Source: Bacteroidota bacterium (GTDB taxonomy: Bacteria > Bacteroidota > Bacteroidia > Chitinophagales > Chitinophagaceae). Taken from it: a stretch of DNA of 64,000 bases. Location: contig JAEZZY010000019.1 in assembly GCA_023418315.1 (NCBI GenBank), positions 1-64,000 of the forward strand. The letters are read 5' to 3'. Position 1 is the first letter of the stretch. Each line of letters begins with the position of its first letter. Both the position numbers and the translations under genes were made by a program. Below the pieces are notes generated by a model. That model was not told where the DNA came from. It was given only the letters and a program-made list of their open reading frames with translations, and did no database searches. This document shows positions 8,597 to 16,981 of the stretch, in pieces.

Positions 8597-8668
8597 TAGC
8601 CACGCCAAGAATCGAACTTGGATCTAAAGTTTAGGAAACTCCTATTCTATCCATTGAACTACGCGGCC
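8597..8668 (-). tRNA. tRNA-Arg (anticodon CCT)
   Basis: The 72-nt cloverleaf has acceptor strands GGCCGCG / CGTGGCT (with G-U pairs), discriminator A, a D-arm with GTTCAATGGATAGAAT, anticodon stem GGAGT/ACTTT with loop TTCCTAA (anticodon CCT at positions 34-36), and a T-arm with TTCGATTC. CCA is not encoded. It decodes the AGG codon. It has its own terminator and lies at the edge of a decayed element. Confidence 0.93.
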
Positions 8669-8702
8669 GTTTTTTTTGTAGCGCAAATATCAAACACGCT
8701 TG

Positions 8703-9065
8703 CTAATTCTCCAACTTGGTTTTCTTCATGGTTTTGTTTATCAGGGCTCCGCTCCATGCGGCCATCCCGCCTGCAAGCCCGCCTACACATGCCGCCACGG
8801 TGAGGAATAAATAAGGATTTTGCAATTTGAATAATGCTGCCATTCTTGAAGAAAGAATGTGTTCGTTTGCAGCATCCTTCACCAGCGCTACTGCCAGCCA
8901 CAGTATAAAAACAGCGATAAAGCCGGCTATAAATGCTTCTGCCGTACGAAGCCGGAACATTAAAGCCGCAAAAAAGCAAACCAGCGCAAGACTCCACCAA
9001 GGCAGAAAATAACTTGTCGCAAAGGAAAAAACCATCATTAAAAAAATAGCCCAGAGGAGTCGCAT
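8703..9065 (-). CDS. Small integral membrane protein, unknown
   Basis: A 120-aa hydrophobic protein with about four predicted transmembrane segments (roughly residues 2-20, 22-40, 44-64 and 83-108), short loops and a basic tail (KTMKKTKLEN). The N-terminal MRLLWAIFLMMVFSFATSYF could also read as a signal anchor. No conserved motif was recognised. It lies between the tRNA and mrp, 90 bp downstream-facing on the same strand as mrp's product end, and its role cannot be inferred from the context. Confidence 0.65.
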   Translation of the reverse strand: MRLLWAIFLMMVFSFATSYFLPWWSLALVCFFAALMFRLRTAEAFIAGFIAVFILWLAVALVKDAANEHILSSRMAALFKLQNPYLFLTVAACVGGLAGGMAAWSGALINKTMKKTKLEN

Positions 9066-9154
9066 TCGCTTTGATTGATGGGTTTAAATTACAATGAATT
9101 TTTCTTATTCAAAATGAAAACCCTTGCCTAACAACCCGTCCCAAAGCCACCCTG

Positions 9155-10249
9155 CTAATTCATCTGCACCACTTTGGTAGGCTCCAAGTTGGCGTTGCGG
9201 ATGGATATTTGCCGGGCTACCTCGCCTGCAATATGGAGAAAAGCATTTTTGGCAACCGGTTCGTCATCCACCATAGCCGGAATGCCTTTGTCGCCGCCTT
9301 GCTGGATGTTTTGCACAATAGGTACTTCGCCTAAAAATTCGAGCTCAAACTGATCTGCCATTTTCTTTGCGCCATCTTTTCCGAAGAGATAATATTTGTT
9401 TTCCGGAAGTTCGGTAGGGGTGAAGTAAGCCATGTTTTCCACCACGCCTAAGACGGGTACATTGATCTGCGGTTGCTTCAGCATCACGATGGCTTTCTTG
9501 GCATCGGCAGCAGCTACGGCTTGCGGCGTGGAAACCACCACTGCACCCGTTACCGGAATGGTTTGCACGAGGGTGAGGTGAATATCTCCCGTACCGGGCG
9601 GCATATCTATCACTAAGTAATCCAGCTCATCCCATTTTACATCCGAGATAAATTGTTTGAGTGCGGAGCTTGCTTGCGGACCACGCCATACTACCGCTTG
9701 TTTTTCATCTATCAACAAGCCTATGGACATGGATTTGATGCCGTATCGTTCTATCGGCACAATCATTCCTTTGCCTTCCACGTCCATCATCATGGGGCGC
9801 TCCCCGCGAATGCCGAGCATGATGGGTACCGAGGGTCCGTAAATATCCGCATCCAGCAAGCCCACTTTAGCGCCTTCATGCGCCAGGCCGAGGGCAAGAT
9901 TCACCGCTACGGTAGATTTTCCTACGCCTCCTTTGCCGGATACTACGGCTATGATGTTTTTTACACCGGGCAATAGGGCTTTGCTGTCTTTTCTGTTGGA
10001 GTTTACTTTTGAGATCATGTTCACCTTCACTACGGCTTCTTTATCCACCAGCAAATGAATGGCATTCACACAAGCCTTTTCGATCATGTCTTTCAGCGGG
10101 CAGGCAGGGGTGGTGAGCACTACCGAAAACGATACGTTTTTATCTTGGATTTGTATATCTTCCACCATATTGAGCGTTACCAAATCTTTTCCCAAATCCG
10201 GCTCCTGCACGTTGCTCAAGGCGTTCAATACTTGTTCTTTAGTAATCAT
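9155..10249 (-). CDS. mrp: Mrp/ApbC-family Fe-S cluster carrier ATPase
   Basis: A cytosolic P-loop NTPase that binds and delivers Fe-S clusters. It has an N-terminal MIP18/DUF59 domain (about 1-80, with TTPACPLKDMIEKAC around 47-60) and a ParA-like domain with the deviant Walker A SGKGGVGKST (104-113), then DIYGPSVP, VWRGP and VIDMPPGTGD. The CxxC motif found near the C-terminus of many Mrp proteins is not seen; the equivalent stretch reads NMAYFTPTELPENKYY. A longer frame exists to 10285 but overlaps the promoter box at 10283-10290, so ATG 10249 (MITKEQVLNAL, 364 aa) is chosen. It is divergent from the next gene. Confidence 0.93.
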   Translation of the reverse strand: MITKEQVLNALSNVQEPDLGKDLVTLNMVEDIQIQDKNVSFSVVLTTPACPLKDMIEKACVNAIHLLVDKEAVVKVNMISKVNSNRKDSKALLPGVKNIIAVVSGKGGVGKSTVAVNLALGLAHEGAKVGLLDADIYGPSVPIMLGIRGERPMMMDVEGKGMIVPIERYGIKSMSIGLLIDEKQAVVWRGPQASSALKQFISDVKWDELDYLVIDMPPGTGDIHLTLVQTIPVTGAVVVSTPQAVAAADAKKAIVMLKQPQINVPVLGVVENMAYFTPTELPENKYYLFGKDGAKKMADQFELEFLGEVPIVQNIQQGGDKGIPAMVDDEPVAKNAFLHIAGEVARQISIRNANLEPTKVVQMN

Positions 10250-10282
10250 GTAAACCTTTGTTAAATCAATTATCTTGCGCCG

Positions 10283-10290
10283 CAAAAGTA
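10283..10290 (-). promoter_or_regulatory. -7 promoter element of mrp
   Basis: The minus strand reads TACTTTTG (TAnnTTTG), 34 nt upstream of the chosen mrp start. Confidence 0.5.
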
Positions 10291-10386
10291 CGACTTAGCT
10301 ACGTTCTTTGCATGGTTGCTTGGTTTTAAATACTTATAGTGCGATTGCATCGGTTGATAGCGTGCGGGTATTTTAAAATAGCTGCT

Positions 10387-10394
10387 TAATTTTG
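10387..10394 (+). promoter_or_regulatory. -7 promoter element almost abutting a start codon
   Basis: TAATTTTG matches TAnnTTTG and ends only 8 nt before the ATG at 10403. Transcription from this box would give a very short or absent 5' leader. Confidence 0.5.
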
Positions 10395-10402
10395 TAGTAC
10401 TC

Positions 10403-11050
10403 ATGCGTTCTATTTTATGTTTCATATTCTCCTTTGTATCTATTGCCTATAGCGCTACTGCCTATGCGCAGGGTGTAGGTGTGTATCAGAATGTGGTGCA
10501 GATAAACGGGGTAACGATGACGGCAGACAGCCTGCGTGCCGTGCCCGGCGTAATTGTGGAAGTAAAAAACAAAAACCGCGGGGTGGAAAGTAATGGACAA
10601 GGTGTGTTTTCTATAGTGGTTTATAAAGGAGATACTCTGGTTTTTCAGTCGCTGGGTTTTAGAAAAAAAGAATATGTAGTGCCGGCATCGGTAGAGGGAA
10701 ATTATGTTTCGCTGATACAATTGATGGTGCAGGATACGTTTTATCTTCCGGAAACCATCATCCGTCCGTACCTTACTAAAGAAGAATTTGACTACGCATT
10801 CAAATATCAGAAGATACCGGATGATAAGTACGAAATAGCACGGAAAAACACCGATGCGCAAACCCTGAAAATACTGGCCTACATGCTGCCCCGCGATGGG
10901 CGCGAATTTCAATCCGCATATCAAAACACCCAAGCCACTAACGCCGTTTATTACGGTGTTCAAAAGCCTATGAATATCTTTAATCCCCTCGCTTGGGCGG
11001 AATTTTACGAAGCCTGGAAACGCGGGGATTACAGGAAGAAGAGATATTGA
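10403..11050 (+). CDS. Secreted protein with carboxypeptidase-regulatory-like domain
   Basis: A 215-aa protein with a Sec signal peptide (MRSILCFIFSFVSIAYSATAYAQ, cleavage near residue 23). Residues about 35-110 form a CarboxypepD_reg-like beta-sandwich (VPGVIVEVKNKNRGVESNGQ…GDTLVFQSLGFRKKEYVVP), as in TonB-dependent receptor plug regions. The C-terminal half (EFDYAFKYQKIP…FYEAWKRGDYRKKRY) is unassigned. A similar architecture occurs in the 242-aa protein at 39712-40440. It probably sits in the periplasm or cell envelope. It stands alone between the divergent mrp and the convergent dipeptidase gene. Function unknown. Confidence 0.8.
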   Translation: MRSILCFIFSFVSIAYSATAYAQGVGVYQNVVQINGVTMTADSLRAVPGVIVEVKNKNRGVESNGQGVFSIVVYKGDTLVFQSLGFRKKEYVVPASVEGNYVSLIQLMVQDTFYLPETIIRPYLTKEEFDYAFKYQKIPDDKYEIARKNTDAQTLKILAYMLPRDGREFQSAYQNTQATNAVYYGVQKPMNIFNPLAWAEFYEAWKRGDYRKKRY

Positions 11051-11058
11051 TGATTTCC

Positions 11059-12879
11059 CTATAGCCGCTCTGCAAGGCTATAATTGCGCCCTTTGTTTTG
11101 CTCCTTCAGCCACTGAAGCAAGGGATGGAAATATTCCAGCATGGCATTTGCATTCAGCTCATCACCTGTAGATTCTTTCAGCACTTCCCGCCAGTCTTTG
11201 GAAGCACCGTGATACATGATTTTTTTCAGGAAATCGCCTATACCTTTTTGCCCGTAGTAGTTTGTGGCTCGCGGGTCTTGATGAAGGATGTTTTTGGCGA
11301 TATGGTTATGCAGTTGATAAAGGATTACATAAGAAAGCGCATAGTCATAGTATTGCGCAGGGTCATCGTTGATATGCGTTTTGGTAGCTGCATCGCAGTA
11401 TTCTTCCCCACGGGTGGCAGGTGGCACAATGCCCTGGTATTTTTTTACCAGCTCCCACCACTTGGCGTTAAATTCGTTTTCGGGAAGATGATCTACATAC
11501 AGTGCTTTTTCAAAATGGCTCATCGTGCCGCAAGAGAAGAACATAAACACTACGGTATTGAGCGCTTCTTTCATCAGCGATTGAATGCTGTCGGTTTGCA
11601 CATTTGCATCTATCAACCCTCTGCCTGCCAGATACGGTTTTTGCATGGCTGCCAGTCCCATCATGCTGCCGATGGCTTCGTGATAGGCTCGGTTGGCTCC
11701 TCCGCGCAGCAGAGGCGGCACATCGGGATTGGTATAGGTAAGGTAGTAGTAGATATGTCCCAGCTCATGGTTGGCTGTTTCCCACCATTCAGCGTTGGGT
11801 TCTACGCTCATCAGGCTGCGCACATCATGGTTGAGATCTATATGCCAGGCGGAGGCATGATTGTTCTTTTTTACGTTGCTATCATTAGGGTAAGGGTATA
11901 GGCTTGACTTGCTCCAGAAGGTTTCCGGTAAGGAAGGAAAACCGATACTTGTATAGAGTTTCTCACCTTCTTTTACGATCCATTCTTTGCTTTTGGTACT
12001 CAGCACCTTGTCTAAGTCTATACCGGCTACGCTCACGGCGCTGCTCCAGTCTTGTCCCCATCGGTTGGTGAGCCAGTGTGCGGGCAGGTAATCCGGTACT
12101 TCTTTTTGTCCGTATTTTTTTGCCAGTTCATAGCGCATCCAGGTGTGTAGTTCGCGGTAGAGGGGGTAGAGTTCGTTCATCAGCCTGTCCATCGTTTGCA
12201 TCATTTCATCCGTCTTCATATTGTAGTCGGACACTTGATAGCTGAAATAATCATCATACCCTAATTCCTTTACTGTTTGGTTACGGAGGTTACGCAGGTT
12301 CACTAATCCTGATTTCAACGTTTTTCCCACTTCTTTACTGGCATTCCATGCTACAAGGCGTTTGTCTAAATCGGTTTCTTTTTTCAGACTTTCATCTATA
12401 TCGTTGGTGCTTACTTTTTTGCCGTTCAGCATATATTGAAAGCCATAGAGCTTTTGTGTTTGTTCATTTTCGGCTTTGATGCGTTCCTTTACTACATCGG
12501 CTATGGTTTGCGGATTATTAGCGGCAGCATAGAGGATCATTTCAAATTGTTTTACCTGCTTGGCATCCAGCTTGCTTTTATCGGCAAGAAATTTCTTAGC
12601 GGCTTCAATATTTTCTTTGCTGCCGGTGAAGGCGGCCATTGCTTCATCCGCTTTTCGCGCATTATAGGAGTTTGTGGTATCGCCTTCTATGATTTCCGTA
12701 TTGGCTTTCCATTGCGCTTCGGAGGTTTGGCTATAGAGCGTTACAAATTCTTGGGTGTATTGATCCAGAAATTCCTGCGCTTGTGCACTGGGTGTTTTAC
12801 CTGCGGATTTTTGATTGGCTTGCTGGCAGCCTATAAAAAGGCTTGCTGCTATCAATAGGGGGAGTGCTATCTTGTTCAT
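11059..12879 (-). CDS. M2-family peptidyl-dipeptidase lipoprotein (ACE-like)
   Basis: A 606-aa zinc metallopeptidase of the angiotensin-converting-enzyme family (M2), releasing C-terminal dipeptides from oligopeptides. It has an SPII signal (MNKIALPLLIAASLFIGC, Cys18), so it is anchored in an envelope membrane. The zinc site is HELGH (371-375), with the third ligand Glu401 in YHEAIGSMMG. Supporting motifs are WWETANHELGHIYYY upstream and later FMFFSCGTMSHFEKALY. The length matches bacterial single-domain M2 enzymes. It is convergent with the preceding gene with only 8 bp between stops. Nothing is missing. Confidence 0.93.
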   Translation of the reverse strand: MNKIALPLLIAASLFIGCQQANQKSAGKTPSAQAQEFLDQYTQEFVTLYSQTSEAQWKANTEIIEGDTTNSYNARKADEAMAAFTGSKENIEAAKKFLADKSKLDAKQVKQFEMILYAAANNPQTIADVVKERIKAENEQTQKLYGFQYMLNGKKVSTNDIDESLKKETDLDKRLVAWNASKEVGKTLKSGLVNLRNLRNQTVKELGYDDYFSYQVSDYNMKTDEMMQTMDRLMNELYPLYRELHTWMRYELAKKYGQKEVPDYLPAHWLTNRWGQDWSSAVSVAGIDLDKVLSTKSKEWIVKEGEKLYTSIGFPSLPETFWSKSSLYPYPNDSNVKKNNHASAWHIDLNHDVRSLMSVEPNAEWWETANHELGHIYYYLTYTNPDVPPLLRGGANRAYHEAIGSMMGLAAMQKPYLAGRGLIDANVQTDSIQSLMKEALNTVVFMFFSCGTMSHFEKALYVDHLPENEFNAKWWELVKKYQGIVPPATRGEEYCDAATKTHINDDPAQYYDYALSYVILYQLHNHIAKNILHQDPRATNYYGQKGIGDFLKKIMYHGASKDWREVLKESTGDELNANAMLEYFHPLLQWLKEQNKGRNYSLAERL

Positions 12880-12900
12880 CAGCTTATATGCTTTTGGTAA

Positions 12901-12932
12901 AAATAAAAAAAACCCGCCGAGTAATGCGGGTT
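12901..12932 (-). terminator. Rho-independent terminator
   Basis: Stem AACCCGC (12911-12917) / GCGGGTT (12926-12932), followed on the minus strand by a T-run (complement of 12901-12910). It ends the gene at 12955-13689. Confidence 0.8.
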
Positions 12933-12954
12933 ATGTAAAGGGTGAAAAATAGTT

Positions 12955-13689
12955 TTAGGGACATTCGTAGGTGTAAGTAAGGCTTTCGTTCTCCATACCG
13001 CCTGAGACCTGCGCCCCTATAATCTTTCCGGCTACGTCATATTGATACGTATATTCTGTAACAATGCCGGCCGGGCTGATGATAGATTTCAGCAGGTTGT
13101 GATTTTCCCATGCCAATGCACCATAGCTAAGGATTTGTGGGGTTTTTATCCTGTCGCCGTCGGCAAAAATTTTATCTTCATAATAGGTATAAAGCGTATT
13201 TGCCCCCTTGTAGGTGGAAAGCGTAACATTCCCTTCATTATAGACATAGGTAGTAGTGTCTGCCGCTGCATTTGTAGGCGTAGAGATGTACATAATCATT
13301 TGTCCGGCGGAGTTATAGACATAGCTTTTCGTACCGGTTATAGTGCCTCCTCCGTCTTTGTGCGTAATGCTGCTGATCTTGCCGGAGGCATTGAGCGATA
13401 CTTCATCCGTTCCTGTTATCTTGTTAGTTCCGTCTTTAGCAACCACGGTAATCCCTCCTTTGGTATAGGTGAATGTGCGGGAGTCGTTGATACTGCCTTT
13501 ACTTGTTATCGCTACCATTTTCCCTTCATCATAGCTGATGACATGGCTGGTGGGAGCGCCTGCAGGAGTAACCACCATCCCGTTCATCCTGCATACGGGG
13601 TTGGCAGGGTCATCATCCTTATCGCAGGAGGCTATGGAAAGGGATAAACTTCCGAATACTAAGATGGATAATGCAAATTTGTTTTTCAT
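12955..13689 (-). CDS. Lipoprotein with YD-repeat-like strands
   Basis: A 244-aa lipoprotein with signal MKNKFALSILVFGSLSLSIASC (Cys22). The mature part is a series of short beta-rich units such as FTYTKGGITVV, KSYVYNSAGQMIMY, TTYVYNEGNVTLS and TYQYDVAGKIIGA, resembling the YD/RHS-like repeats of DUF4595-type Bacteroidota lipoproteins. No enzymatic motif is seen. It lies 75 bp upstream of the M2 peptidase start and is separated from it by a terminator, so it is probably its own unit. It may be a surface or periplasmic binding protein; that is inference. Confidence 0.75.
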   Translation of the reverse strand: MKNKFALSILVFGSLSLSIASCDKDDDPANPVCRMNGMVVTPAGAPTSHVISYDEGKMVAITSKGSINDSRTFTYTKGGITVVAKDGTNKITGTDEVSLNASGKISSITHKDGGGTITGTKSYVYNSAGQMIMYISTPTNAAADTTTYVYNEGNVTLSTYKGANTLYTYYEDKIFADGDRIKTPQILSYGALAWENHNLLKSIISPAGIVTEYTYQYDVAGKIIGAQVSGGMENESLTYTYECP

Positions 13690-13769
13690 CTGAAACTATT
13701 TATTGTTTTTTTTAAAAAAAAGAACAGAAACAACGCGCACCGGATTGCTGTTTTCAGATTTCGGGGCGG

Positions 13770-15047
13770 TTATTTATTTTCTTGTACGAAATCTATTAAA
13801 AGTTTTGCCAAGTTATCAATATTATTCAAACTTAGGTGCTCTGCGGTATCAAAAATATCATGATAATAGCCTTTGGCGCCCAGTCCGAAAATAAAAATGG
13901 CAGGAACGCCTTTGCTGCTGAAGGAATAGTGGTCGCTGTTGGCAGTCTGCTCCCGTTTATTGATTTTAGGAAGATAATTGCTTTTTTTATTCAGCGTATC
14001 CAGTAAAGCGAATGCGCGTTCCTGTTCTTGTCCGTTTACTACGGTAATGCCGTTCGTAGCATCGCCGGTCATATCCAGGTTGATGACCATCGAGATTTTT
14101 TCCATAGGGAAAAGCGGGTGATCTGCATAGTATTGAGAGCCCATCAATCCTGCTTCCTCGCCGCTAAAGCCCATGAATGCTACGGAATAAGCGGGAGGAT
14201 GCTTTGCAAAATAGCTTGCCAGGTAGAGCATGAGCGACGTGCCGCTTGCATTGTCGTGAGCGCCGGGGAAGAGCGTCCGCCTGCCCATCCTGCCCAGATG
14301 ATCCAGATGTGCACTGAAGACGATAAAGGAATCGGGCTGTTGCGTACCGGGCACAAAGGCTATAGCGTTTTTATTTTCAAAAGCCGGGAAAAATTTGTTT
14401 TCCACAGAGGCTGTTATTTTTCGTACCCTCTTACGTAGCACGCTGTCTTCTACGGTGAAAATGGTGGCGGCTACGGTATCTTTCGCTACCGACCATATCA
14501 TTTTGCCTTTCTTGGGAAGAAGAAAGACACCCGGCGATAATTCTTTGGCAAGCGTTCTTCTTCTGAGGTTGAGGTATTTTACCACCGTGTCGTAGTTTTT
14601 GAGCAGGTAGGCATATTCCGGATTGAATGTTTCTTTTACCGCCTGCCACGAGGTGGAATCTTTTACTTTTTTGAGGTCTATGCTTTTTACTTTTTTCTTG
14701 TCCGTTCGCAAGCCACTGCTGCCTTCGTAGATGATATAATCCGCACCGGGTGTCAGTTCCTTTTTATTGAGCTTTAGGTACATTTCCCCCGGAAAGGTAT
14801 TGACGGGAAAGCGATAAGATTGGAGGTAGCTGCTGTCTTCCGTAAGAGGCAATAGTCCAAATTCTTTGAACTGGCGTGCTACGTAATGAGCTGCTTTCTC
14901 CGCACCTTTACTTACATAGCCCCTTCCATGAAAGCTGGAGCCGGAGAGCGTGCGTACGAAGTATTTGATCCGTTTTTTTTCGCTTTGTGCATGGGCGGCA
15001 ACGGAGCAGAAGAGAAGCAGAAGCAGGATACAATTTTTCATTCGCAT
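13770..15047 (-). CDS. Secreted M28-family zinc aminopeptidase
   Basis: A 425-aa protein with signal peptide MRMKNCILLLLLFCSVAAHAQ. The C-terminal 200 residues form an M28 peptidase with the full co-catalytic zinc set: His247 in SAHLDHLG, Asp265 in GAHDNASG, Glu297-Glu298 in SGEEAG, Asp325 in INLDMTGD and His396 in YYHDIFD. The N-terminal region (25-230) is a protease-associated-like insert without motifs. It probably works in the periplasm or outside the cell in peptide scavenging. ATG 15041 is an equally possible start. It is a single gene, with the terminator of the upstream gene (15081-15107) just before it. Confidence 0.9.
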   Translation of the reverse strand: MRMKNCILLLLLFCSVAAHAQSEKKRIKYFVRTLSGSSFHGRGYVSKGAEKAAHYVARQFKEFGLLPLTEDSSYLQSYRFPVNTFPGEMYLKLNKKELTPGADYIIYEGSSGLRTDKKKVKSIDLKKVKDSTSWQAVKETFNPEYAYLLKNYDTVVKYLNLRRRTLAKELSPGVFLLPKKGKMIWSVAKDTVAATIFTVEDSVLRKRVRKITASVENKFFPAFENKNAIAFVPGTQQPDSFIVFSAHLDHLGRMGRRTLFPGAHDNASGTSLMLYLASYFAKHPPAYSVAFMGFSGEEAGLMGSQYYADHPLFPMEKISMVINLDMTGDATNGITVVNGQEQERAFALLDTLNKKSNYLPKINKREQTANSDHYSFSSKGVPAIFIFGLGAKGYYHDIFDTAEHLSLNNIDNLAKLLIDFVQENK

Positions 15048-15080
15048 AAATCGCGCTTAAAGATAAAACCATTCCAGATG

Positions 15081-15107
15081 AAAAACCCACCATGACGGCG
15101 GGCTTTT
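15081..15107 (-). terminator. Rho-independent terminator
   Basis: On the minus strand, AGCCCGCC-GTCAT-GGTGGGTT is followed by TTT. It lies downstream of the 15148-15585 gene and upstream of the M28 peptidase. Confidence 0.7.
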
Positions 15108-15147
15108 ATTAAGGTTGCTATGGTAAGCAAAAAAATCGAAGGGAAGA

Positions 15148-15585
15148 TTACATCATTTGCGTAACGTTGGCAAATTCCATTACATAAACGGCATAGCGTT
15201 TAGCATTTTTCACATCGGTTACATTCAGCAGTTCTTTAGAAGCCTCATACAGTCTTTGTTTGCTGTCTATTTTTCTGGTAAGCAGTGCTTTTTCTTCTTC
15301 ACTTTTGGCTTTCTTTAAAAAATTTTTGTCGGATTCCAGGCTTTGTTCCATCATTTTTTGTGCTTCGGCATATTTGGCTTTCACGCCTGCCAGGTCTTCT
15401 TTGGCTATAAGCGCATCCATATCTTCAAACTTACCGTAGATGGCGTTACGTTGTTCTGTCTTTGCTTTGTCATATTCGCTTACTGCCGTAGCTTTTTGAC
15501 CATCACTGCTTTGTGTTTTTTCGGATTGTGCGAATGCAGCAGTAGAGCATATCAGGATAGAACAGGCTAATAAAATGCGTTTCAT
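15148..15585 (-). CDS. Small secreted helical protein, unknown
   Basis: With ATG 15585 the protein has 145 aa and a clean signal peptide (MKRILLACSILICSTAAFAQ). The mature part is strongly helical and charged (EYDKAKTEQRNAIYGKFEDMD…AKYAEAQKMMEQSLESDKN), with heptad-like spacing suggesting a periplasmic coiled coil. The longer frame up to 15696 adds 37 residues of AT-rich, non-coding-like sequence ahead of the signal peptide and is rejected. It is divergent from the YiiX-like gene. No domain was recognised. Confidence 0.75.
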   Translation of the reverse strand: MKRILLACSILICSTAAFAQSEKTQSSDGQKATAVSEYDKAKTEQRNAIYGKFEDMDALIAKEDLAGVKAKYAEAQKMMEQSLESDKNFLKKAKSEEEKALLTRKIDSKQRLYEASKELLNVTDVKNAKRYAVYVMEFANVTQMM

Positions 15586-15698
15586 TACTTTAATTTTTTT
15601 TAAAAATAAACAATTATCAATAATAACCACTAAGACGGGTGTATAATTATGTTTTAGTTGGGTAAAGTTGCAAAAAATTTTGTGATTTTTGAACATTC

Positions 15699-16346
15699 AT
15701 GCTAAAAAGACACCTTCTTTCTTTCTTATTTCCGGCGCTGTGGGTCTGGAGTTGTTCCTCCCCTCCGCCGCCTGTAAGCTCTTCCGCAGCGGGGGACGCA
15801 TATAGGGAAAATCAATTCCTCCGCGACAGCGCTATAAAAATGCTACAGACGGGCGATTTGGTCTTGCGGCTGGGAAATGATGTTACCAGCTCTATGCTTA
15901 GCCAGCTTAATCTGCGGGAAAAAAAATATTCTCATTGCGGTATTGTGGTGGTGGAAGAAGGGAAACCCTATATTTACCATTCTATAGGCGGCGAATACAA
16001 TCCGGACCAGAAGATAAAACGTGAAACGCCCGCACAATGGTTTTCGCCGGATAACAACCTTGCCATCGCCATCGCCCGCCTTCATATAGATAGCGCGGGT
16101 CTGGGCAAAGCCGCAAAAACCGTACAAGCTTATTATAAAGAAGGAAGAAAATTCGATATGGAATTTGACCTGGCTTCCGACGACCGGCTCTACTGTGCCG
16201 AGATGATTTGGAAATCGGTACAAACCGCTATTGACGACAGCGCATTCTTCCCTATCACCACTGCTTTTGGGAGAAAATACATCGGAATAGACGATCTCTA
16301 TTACCATCCGCATTCCTCCCTCATTTGCAGGGTGCAATATAAATAG
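15699..16346 (+). CDS. YiiX/YebB-like permuted papain-fold lipoprotein
   Basis: A 215-aa lipoprotein (MLKRHLLSFLFPALWVWSC, Cys19). The mature part shows the circularly permuted NlpC/P60-like fold of the YiiX/YebB family: LQTGDLVLRLGND (49-61), the catalytic His79 in KYSHCGIVV, and the catalytic Cys166 in DRLYCAEMIWK. In permuted papain-fold proteins His precedes Cys in sequence, as here. Members act on amide or acyl bonds, possibly in the cell wall or on lipids; the substrate of this one is unknown. It is followed 37 bp later by another lipoprotein gene with its own promoter-like box. Confidence 0.85.
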   Translation: MLKRHLLSFLFPALWVWSCSSPPPPVSSSAAGDAYRENQFLRDSAIKMLQTGDLVLRLGNDVTSSMLSQLNLREKKYSHCGIVVVEEGKPYIYHSIGGEYNPDQKIKRETPAQWFSPDNNLAIAIARLHIDSAGLGKAAKTVQAYYKEGRKFDMEFDLASDDRLYCAEMIWKSVQTAIDDSAFFPITTAFGRKYIGIDDLYYHPHSSLICRVQYK

Positions 16347-16383
16347 TACCTTCGCATCCAATTTTTTAAAAAATCATTTGACC

Positions 16384-16875
16384 ATGAAAAAATTAGTACT
16401 GTCAATTATCGCCTTGCTTGCTGTGGCTATCACGTTCACCGCCTGCAACTCCAACTCGCCCAAAGCCGCAGCGGATAAATTTCTTACCTCCCTTGCTCAC
16501 ATGGACTATGAAGCGGCTAAAACCGTTTCTACCGAAGACACTAAAAAAATGCTGGATTTGATGGCGCAGTTTTCTTCTATGATGCCGGATTCCGTGAAAA
16601 CCGAAGCCAAGAAAATCAAGATCACCATCAAAGACGAAAAAATAGAAGGCGATAACGCTACCGTTACTTATACTTCTTCAGAAGACGAAAACAAAAACGA
16701 GCATAAACTGAACCTTACTAAAAAGGACGGTCAATGGCTGGTGGTATGGAATAAAGATGAAGCAATGGGTGGAGGCGATGAAGACCCTGCAACCGACGTC
16801 ATGTTGGAAGATCCCGAAATGCCTATGGATACTACCGTAGCACCGCCCGCTGATAATACAGAGAGCGCTAATTAA
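16384..16875 (+). CDS. DUF4878-like lipoprotein
   Basis: A 163-aa lipoprotein with signal MKKLVLSIIALLAVAITFTAC. Residues 25-115 have the NTF2-like/DUF4878 pattern: SPKAAADKFLTSLAHMDYEAAK, a central IKITIKDEKIEGDNATVTY and the closing LTKKDGQWLVVW. The acidic Met/Pro-rich tail (DVMLEDPEMPMDTT) is low complexity. An in-frame TTG at 16378 is rejected in favour of ATG 16384. A TACCTTCG box at 16347-16354 (one mismatch to TAnnTTTG) lies upstream and a terminator follows at 16905. It probably binds a small ligand in the periplasm; function unknown. Confidence 0.82.
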   Translation: MKKLVLSIIALLAVAITFTACNSNSPKAAADKFLTSLAHMDYEAAKTVSTEDTKKMLDLMAQFSSMMPDSVKTEAKKIKITIKDEKIEGDNATVTYTSSEDENKNEHKLNLTKKDGQWLVVWNKDEAMGGGDEDPATDVMLEDPEMPMDTTVAPPADNTESAN

Positions 16876-16904
16876 GACGGACTAAAAAAAACTGATTTAA
16901 TAGA

Positions 16905-16932
16905 ATGACCGCCTTGTGCGGTCATTTTCTTT
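16905..16932 (+). terminator. Rho-independent terminator
   Basis: The perfect 8-bp stem ATGACCGC / GCGGTCAT with loop CTTGT is followed by TTTCTTTT. It ends the lipoprotein gene. Confidence 0.88.
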
Positions 16933-16981
16933 TCCACGCTACCAAGTCGGGTTGGCAAACAATTATTAATTTCATCACAGA

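Noticed and set aside
11098..11901. 267-codon frame antisense to the M2 peptidase
   Set aside because: It covers the zinc-site region of an intact metallopeptidase and its own translation (His/Phe/Ile-rich) is typical of an antisense shadow.
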